Below are positions 60,302 through 64,000 of a DNA stretch of 64,000 nt, piece after piece. Under the pieces are notes generated by a model that searched no databases, was not told the origin of the DNA, and saw nothing but the letters and a program-made list of their open reading frames with translations. The stretch comes from Bacteroidales bacterium. Its GTDB lineage: Bacteria > Bacteroidota > Bacteroidia > Bacteroidales > P3. Location of the stretch: NCBI GenBank assembly GCA_017962445.1, contig JAGCVI010000027.1:79176-143175 (forward strand), read 5' to 3'. The position numbers and the translations under genes were made by a program. Every line of letters begins with the position of its first letter. The stretch's first letter is position 1.

Positions 60302-61096
60302 ATGAAACAATACTTGGATTTGCTGCAGCACGTGCTCGACAACGGAGTGCAGAAAGAGGACCGCACCGGTACCGGGACACGCAGTGTTTTCGGATATCAG
60401 ATGCGATTCAATCTTGAGGATGGGTTCCCGTTGCTCACTACAAAAAAACTGCACTTGCGCTCAATCATATATGAACTGCTGTGGTTTCTGCGCGGCGACA
60501 CCAACATTCAATATCTGCACGACCACAAAGTATCCATCTGGGACGAGTGGGCCGACGCCAACGGAGACCTCGGGCCTGTATATGGCAGCCAGTGGCGTTC
60601 ATGGCCAGACGGCAAAGGCGGCACAATCGACCAGATCTCCAATGTAGTACGCCAAATCAAGGAGAACCCCGACAGCCGCCGACTGATGGTGACAGCATGG
60701 AATCCCGCAGAAATAGAGGAAATGGCTCTGCCTCCTTGCCATTGTCTGTTCCAGTTCTATGTCGAAAACGGCCGTCTCAGCTGCCAGCTCTACCAACGCA
60801 GTGCCGACATATTCCTAGGCGTGCCCTTCAATATTGCAAGCTATTCGCTGCTGACCATGATGATGGCGCAATCCACCGGACTGAAACCCGGCGATTTCGT
60901 GCACACCTTTGGCGACGCACACATCTACAACAACCATATCGAACAATGTCGGCTGCAGCTCACACGTGAGCCGCGCAAACTGCCGACGATGCGACTGAAC
61001 CCTGAGAAGAAAGACATCTTCTCGTTCGACTACGACGACTTCACACTTGAAAACTATGATCCTCATCCCCATATCAAAGGCGAGGTGTCGGTCTGA
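60302..61096 (+). CDS. thyA: Thymidylate synthase ThyA
   Basis: A 264-residue enzyme that makes dTMP from dUMP with methylenetetrahydrofolate. Catalytic Cys is in [14 protein letters not shown] (about 141-154); [41 protein letters not shown] and [17 protein letters not shown] are all conserved. The length equals that of the E. coli enzyme. It precedes the mannose-1-phosphate guanylyltransferase by 13 nt. The partner dihydrofolate reductase is not in the window. Confidence 0.97.
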   Translation: MKQYLDLLQHVLDNGVQKEDRTGTGTRSVFGYQMRFNLEDGFPLLTTKKLHLRSIIYELLWFLRGDTNIQYLHDHKVSIWDEWADANGDLGPVYGSQWRSWPDGKGGTIDQISNVVRQIKENPDSRRLMVTAWNPAEIEEMALPPCHCLFQFYVENGRLSCQLYQRSADIFLGVPFNIASYSLLTMMMAQSTGLKPGDFVHTFGDAHIYNNHIEQCRLQLTREPRKLPTMRLNPEKKDIFSFDYDDFTLENYDPHPHIKGEVSV

Positions 61097-61109
61097 AAAA
61101 AGATAACCC

Positions 61110-62198
61110 ATGACGCTGAACCCGAACAATTTCTGTATCATCATGGCTGGCGGATTCGGAAGCCGGTTCTGGCCTCTGTGTTCCGTGACTAAGCCCAAGC
61201 AGTTCATCGACCTGATAGGCTCGGGCGAGTCAATGATTCAGGACACTTTCCGCCGCTTTGAATCGATATGTCCGCGCGAGAACATCATCGTCGTCACCAC
61301 CAAGACCCACGAGGCCCAGGTGCGCCGACAGATCCCAGACCTGCTTGACTATCAGGTACTGTGCGAGCCCTTCCGCCGCAACACCGCCCCATGCATTGCA
61401 TACGCCGCTTCGGTCATCAGCGAGATTAACCCTAACGCTAATATCGTGGTCACCCCTTCCGACCATGCCATTTTCGGCAAAGACGAGTTCCAACGCAACA
61501 TGCTTGATGCCATCAGCATGGTCGACAGCCACGACTGGATTGTGACCCTCGGCGCACGCCCGGTCAACCCCAACATCAAATACGGATACATTCAGTTCCG
61601 CGAATCGGGTTTGCAGGACACCTCATCACGCATTCACAAGGTCATCACCTTTGTCGAAAAACCGCCTTTCGAGATGGCCTGCAGCTTCATCAATTCCGGC
61701 GAGTTCCTGTGGAACGCCGGTATATTCGTGTGGCGACTGCCGGTACTGAAAGCCTCTTTCCAGAAACACCTGCCGCTTATCGCCGACAAGTTCTTTGGAC
61801 TCGGCATCGACACCCCCGCCAAACAGCTGAGAGACATATACACTCAGGCACAGACCATTTCGGTCGACTACGGCATCATCGAAAAGGCCGACAACGTGTA
61901 CGTTATGGAAGCCGACTTCGGATGGTCGGATGTCGAGACATGGGACTCGCTCTACATGTCGAAAGACAAAGACAGCAACGGCAACGCCATAGCCTCCGGC
62001 CATGTGCTGACATACGACACCCACAACTGCATTGTACATCTCAATTCTGAGAAATACGCAGTCATCCAGGGGCTTGACGACTATATCGTGGCAGCAGGCA
62101 CAGATACACTTCTTATCTGCCGGCGCGATCAGGAAGAGCATCTGATGAAATTCAACTCCGACGTTGAACTGATGAAATCAAAGAAGAAAATACAATAA
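61110..62198 (+). CDS. manC: Mannose-1-phosphate guanylyltransferase
   Basis: A 362-residue nucleotidyltransferase that makes GDP-mannose from mannose 1-phosphate and GTP. The nucleotide-binding opening IIMAGGFGSRFWPLCSVTKPKQF (about 9-31) and FVEKPPFEMACSFINSGEFLWNAGIFVWR (about 176-204) are typical; ADFGWSDVETWDSLY marks the end of the core. The C-terminal phosphomannose isomerase domain of long ManC forms is absent. GDP-mannose supports GDP-fucose and surface-glycan synthesis. It lies between thyA and asnS. Confidence 0.92.
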   Translation: MTLNPNNFCIIMAGGFGSRFWPLCSVTKPKQFIDLIGSGESMIQDTFRRFESICPRENIIVVTTKTHEAQVRRQIPDLLDYQVLCEPFRRNTAPCIAYAASVISEINPNANIVVTPSDHAIFGKDEFQRNMLDAISMVDSHDWIVTLGARPVNPNIKYGYIQFRESGLQDTSSRIHKVITFVEKPPFEMACSFINSGEFLWNAGIFVWRLPVLKASFQKHLPLIADKFFGLGIDTPAKQLRDIYTQAQTISVDYGIIEKADNVYVMEADFGWSDVETWDSLYMSKDKDSNGNAIASGHVLTYDTHNCIVHLNSEKYAVIQGLDDYIVAAGTDTLLICRRDQEEHLMKFNSDVELMKSKKKIQ

Positions 62199-62222
62199 AC
62201 CGATATAACCCTACACAAAGCA

Positions 62223-63632
62223 ATGGACAAACGTATACCTATCGTACAACTTTTCAAGGCACCTGTCAATGCCTTGATCGACACAAACATAAATGTCAAA
62301 GGCTGGGTGCGTACCAAACGTGGTAACAAGAACGTGGCATTCATAGCCCTCAACGACGGTTCGATAATCACCAATCTGCAGGTGGTCGTCGACCTCGCCA
62401 ATTTCGACGAAGAGCTCATGCGCCGCATCACCACCGGTGCCTGCATCAGCGTCAACGGCAAGCTGGTCAAGTCACAAGGAGCAGGCCAGTCAGTAGAAAT
62501 TCAAGCTGAAAAAATATTCATCTACGGCGAAGCCGATCCCGAGACATACCCTCTGCAAAAGAAAGGCCACTCTATGGAGTTCCTGCGCGAGATAGGACAT
62601 CTGCGTCCGCGCACCAACACCTTCGGAGCCATCATGCGTATGCGCCACCACATGGCCTATGCCATACACACTTTCTTCCACCAGAAAGGATTCTTCTACT
62701 TCCATACGCCGCTTATCACCGCCAGTGACTGCGAGGTTGCCGGCGAGATGTTCCAGGTGACAACCATGGACCTCAACAATATCCCGCGCAAAGAAGACGG
62801 CTCAGTAGATTACGACCAGGATTTCTTCGGCAAGCAGACAGCACTGACAGTCAGCGGACAGCTTGAAGGCGAACTTGGCGCAACGGCACTGGGATCCATC
62901 TACACCTTTGGACCCACGTTCCGTGCCGAGAACAGCAACACACCGCGCCACCTTGCCGAGTTCTGGATGGTGGAACCTGAAATGGCTTTCTACGATCTTG
63001 ACGATCTTACGGCTCTCGAAGAGGAATTCATCAAATACCTCGTCAAATGGGCTCTTGACAACTGCCAGGAAGACCTCGAATTCCTGAACAACATGATTGA
63101 CAAGGGACTTATCGAACGACTGAAGAGCGTGGTGAACACCGATTTCGTCCGCCTGCCCTACACCGAAGGCATAAAGATTCTTGAAGACGCTATCGCCAAG
63201 GGTCACAAGTTCGAGTTCCCCGTCAGCTGGGGCGTTGACCTGGCCTCGGAGCACGAGCGTTTCCTCGTCGAACACCATTTCAAGAAACCCGTCATTATGG
63301 TCGACTACCCGAAGGAAATCAAAGCTTTCTACATGAAGCAGAATGCTGACGGCAAGACCGTTCAGGGCACCGACGTGCTCTTCCCGCAAATTGGAGAAAT
63401 CATCGGCGGCTCGGTTCGTGAAGAGAGCTACGACAAACTTATGACAGCCATCAACGAGCGCAACATACCCATGAAGGATATGTGGTGGTATCTCGACACA
63501 CGCCGCTACGGTACCTGTCCGCATGCAGGCTTCGGCCTTGGCTTTGAGCGACTGATGCTCTTTGTCACCGGCATGGCCAACATCCGCGACGTCATCCCCT
63601 TCCCGAGAACACCCAAGACAGCGGAATTCTAA
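62223..63632 (+). CDS. asnS: Asparaginyl-tRNA synthetase
   Basis: A 469-residue class II synthetase. The N-terminal OB-fold anticodon-binding domain opens with [24 protein letters not shown]; class II motif 2 is [27 protein letters not shown], and motif 3 is [32 protein letters not shown]. These separate it from AspRS. Its presence indicates direct charging of tRNA-Asn. A clear terminator follows. Confidence 0.95.
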   Translation: MDKRIPIVQLFKAPVNALIDTNINVKGWVRTKRGNKNVAFIALNDGSIITNLQVVVDLANFDEELMRRITTGACISVNGKLVKSQGAGQSVEIQAEKIFIYGEADPETYPLQKKGHSMEFLREIGHLRPRTNTFGAIMRMRHHMAYAIHTFFHQKGFFYFHTPLITASDCEVAGEMFQVTTMDLNNIPRKEDGSVDYDQDFFGKQTALTVSGQLEGELGATALGSIYTFGPTFRAENSNTPRHLAEFWMVEPEMAFYDLDDLTALEEEFIKYLVKWALDNCQEDLEFLNNMIDKGLIERLKSVVNTDFVRLPYTEGIKILEDAIAKGHKFEFPVSWGVDLASEHERFLVEHHFKKPVIMVDYPKEIKAFYMKQNADGKTVQGTDVLFPQIGEIIGGSVREESYDKLMTAINERNIPMKDMWWYLDTRRYGTCPHAGFGLGFERLMLFVTGMANIRDVIPFPRTPKTAEF

Positions 63633-63652
63633 TTCAGAATATCATAAAACAC

Positions 63653-63690
63653 AAAAAAAACAGCCAGGATTTATTCTTGGCTGTTTTTTT
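63653..63690 (+). terminator. Terminator after asnS
   Basis: ACAGCCAGGA and TCTTGGCTGT (63660-63669 with 63675-63684) pair, flanked by an A run and a T run that extend the stem, around a 5-nt loop. Confidence 0.83.
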
Positions 63691-63742
63691 GTTTTAAGCT
63701 CATTTTTCCATCGCAAATACATAATAATTAAAATAATGTTCG

Positions 63743-63750
63743 TATATTTG
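63743..63750 (+). promoter_or_regulatory. Candidate -7 box for the last gene
   Basis: TATATTTG matches TAnnTTTG, 87 nt before the start at 63838. No -33 box is clear. Confidence 0.4.
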
Positions 63751-63837
63751 CAAATCGAAATATGGACAATGAAATACCCCCCTATAATATATTGATATAT
63801 AGTATTTTGTGATAATTAAATATAAATGTAATAGAGT

Positions 63838-64000
63838 ATGAAAAAGCATATACAAAGACTATTACTTCTTGCTGCACTTCTGACGCCGTTTCTGACGCGG
63901 GCGCAGGACAGTTGCGAAATCACAGCTCTTCCATATTTCAACGATTTTGAGAATGAGCCTCACTATCAAATCGGTGGAACCTCGCAATCCGACGCTTTCC
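63838..64000 (+). CDS. Secreted protein, cut by the window end
   Basis: The first 54 residues of a gene that runs off the window. A signal peptide (MKKHIQRLLLLAALLTPFLTRAQ) precedes DSCEITALPYFNDFENEPHYQIGG. The LPYFNDFEN stretch resembles the start of choice-of-anchor or MAM-like domains of T9SS cargo proteins in Bacteroidetes. Function cannot be judged from this part. Confidence 0.6.
   Translation, partial: MKKHIQRLLLLAALLTPFLTRAQDSCEITALPYFNDFENEPHYQIGGTSQSDAF

Overview
The window is chromosomal DNA of a member of Bacteroidota, most likely order Bacteroidales. Evidence: several start sites are preceded by the Bacteroidetes promoter (-7 box TAnnTTTG, often with a TTTG -33 box 19 nt upstream); Shine-Dalgarno sequences are largely absent; there is a PorZ component and a C-terminal sorting domain of the type IX secretion system (T9SS); and lineage-typical proteins occur (about 660-residue urocanase, S46 dipeptidyl-peptidase, DUF7935 protein). 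I see no insertion sequence, prophage, integrase or CRISPR array. The species cannot be named from the sequence alone.

Layout. 0.1-2.6 kb (minus): GH29 alpha-L-fucosidase and a YigZ/IMPACT protein. 2.8-5.5 kb (plus): ribD, then queC-queD-queE behind a short leader that matches a preQ1-I riboswitch. 5.6-10 kb (plus): SIMPL protein, lipoprotein, TPR protein, rsmA and an MntP-like membrane protein. 10-12.8 kb (minus): two outer-membrane proteins below an ECF sigma factor and a single-TM regulator. 12.9-14 kb (minus): 3-aminobutyryl-CoA ammonia-lyase and an orphan CoA-transferase A subunit. 14.2-19.6 kb (plus): secreted protein, GtrA protein, T9SS-exported M14 carboxypeptidase, glycosyltransferase, phosphohexomutase. 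19.7-28 kb: coiled-coil lipoprotein, M3 peptidase, YqiA-like hydrolase, GH5-like lipoprotein and two large GT-C-like membrane proteins. 28-31 kb (minus): tandem M16 peptidase. 31-42.7 kb (plus): acidic protein, gmk, mreC, mreD, porZ, recO, two subtilases with apparent C-terminal outer-membrane barrels, and a lipoprotein. 42.7-54 kb: hutU, sstT, a DUF7935 protein, lepA, a Cys/Lys repeat protein, a lipid kinase, a DPP7-type peptidase and tnaA with a long structured leader. 54-55.2 kb (minus): tRNA-His, tRNA-Arg and a zeta-like ATPase paired with a 59-residue protein. 55.2-60 kb (minus): rimP-nusA-infB. 60.3-64 kb (plus): thyA, a mannose-1-phosphate guanylyltransferase, asnS and the start of a secreted protein cut by the window edge.

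The physiology suggested is protein and amino-acid use. There are six or seven peptidases (M14, M3, M16, two S8, S46), a Ser/Thr symporter, urocanase, tryptophanase and two lysine-fermentation enzymes. Two glycosidases and a surface-glycan-like gene set sit alongside.

The two most notable signals are regulatory. First, an H-type pseudoknot runs into the queC start codon; its 3-prime tail is the same 13 nt as the classic Thermoanaerobacter preQ1-I aptamer as I remember it. Second, tnaA has a leader of about 200 nt with a good promoter, a 24-codon ORF and an intrinsic-terminator-like hairpin before the gene, which is the layout of an attenuator. A third is the tandem pair of subtilases that look fused to outer-membrane barrels. 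All calls come from reading the sequence; no database search was run.
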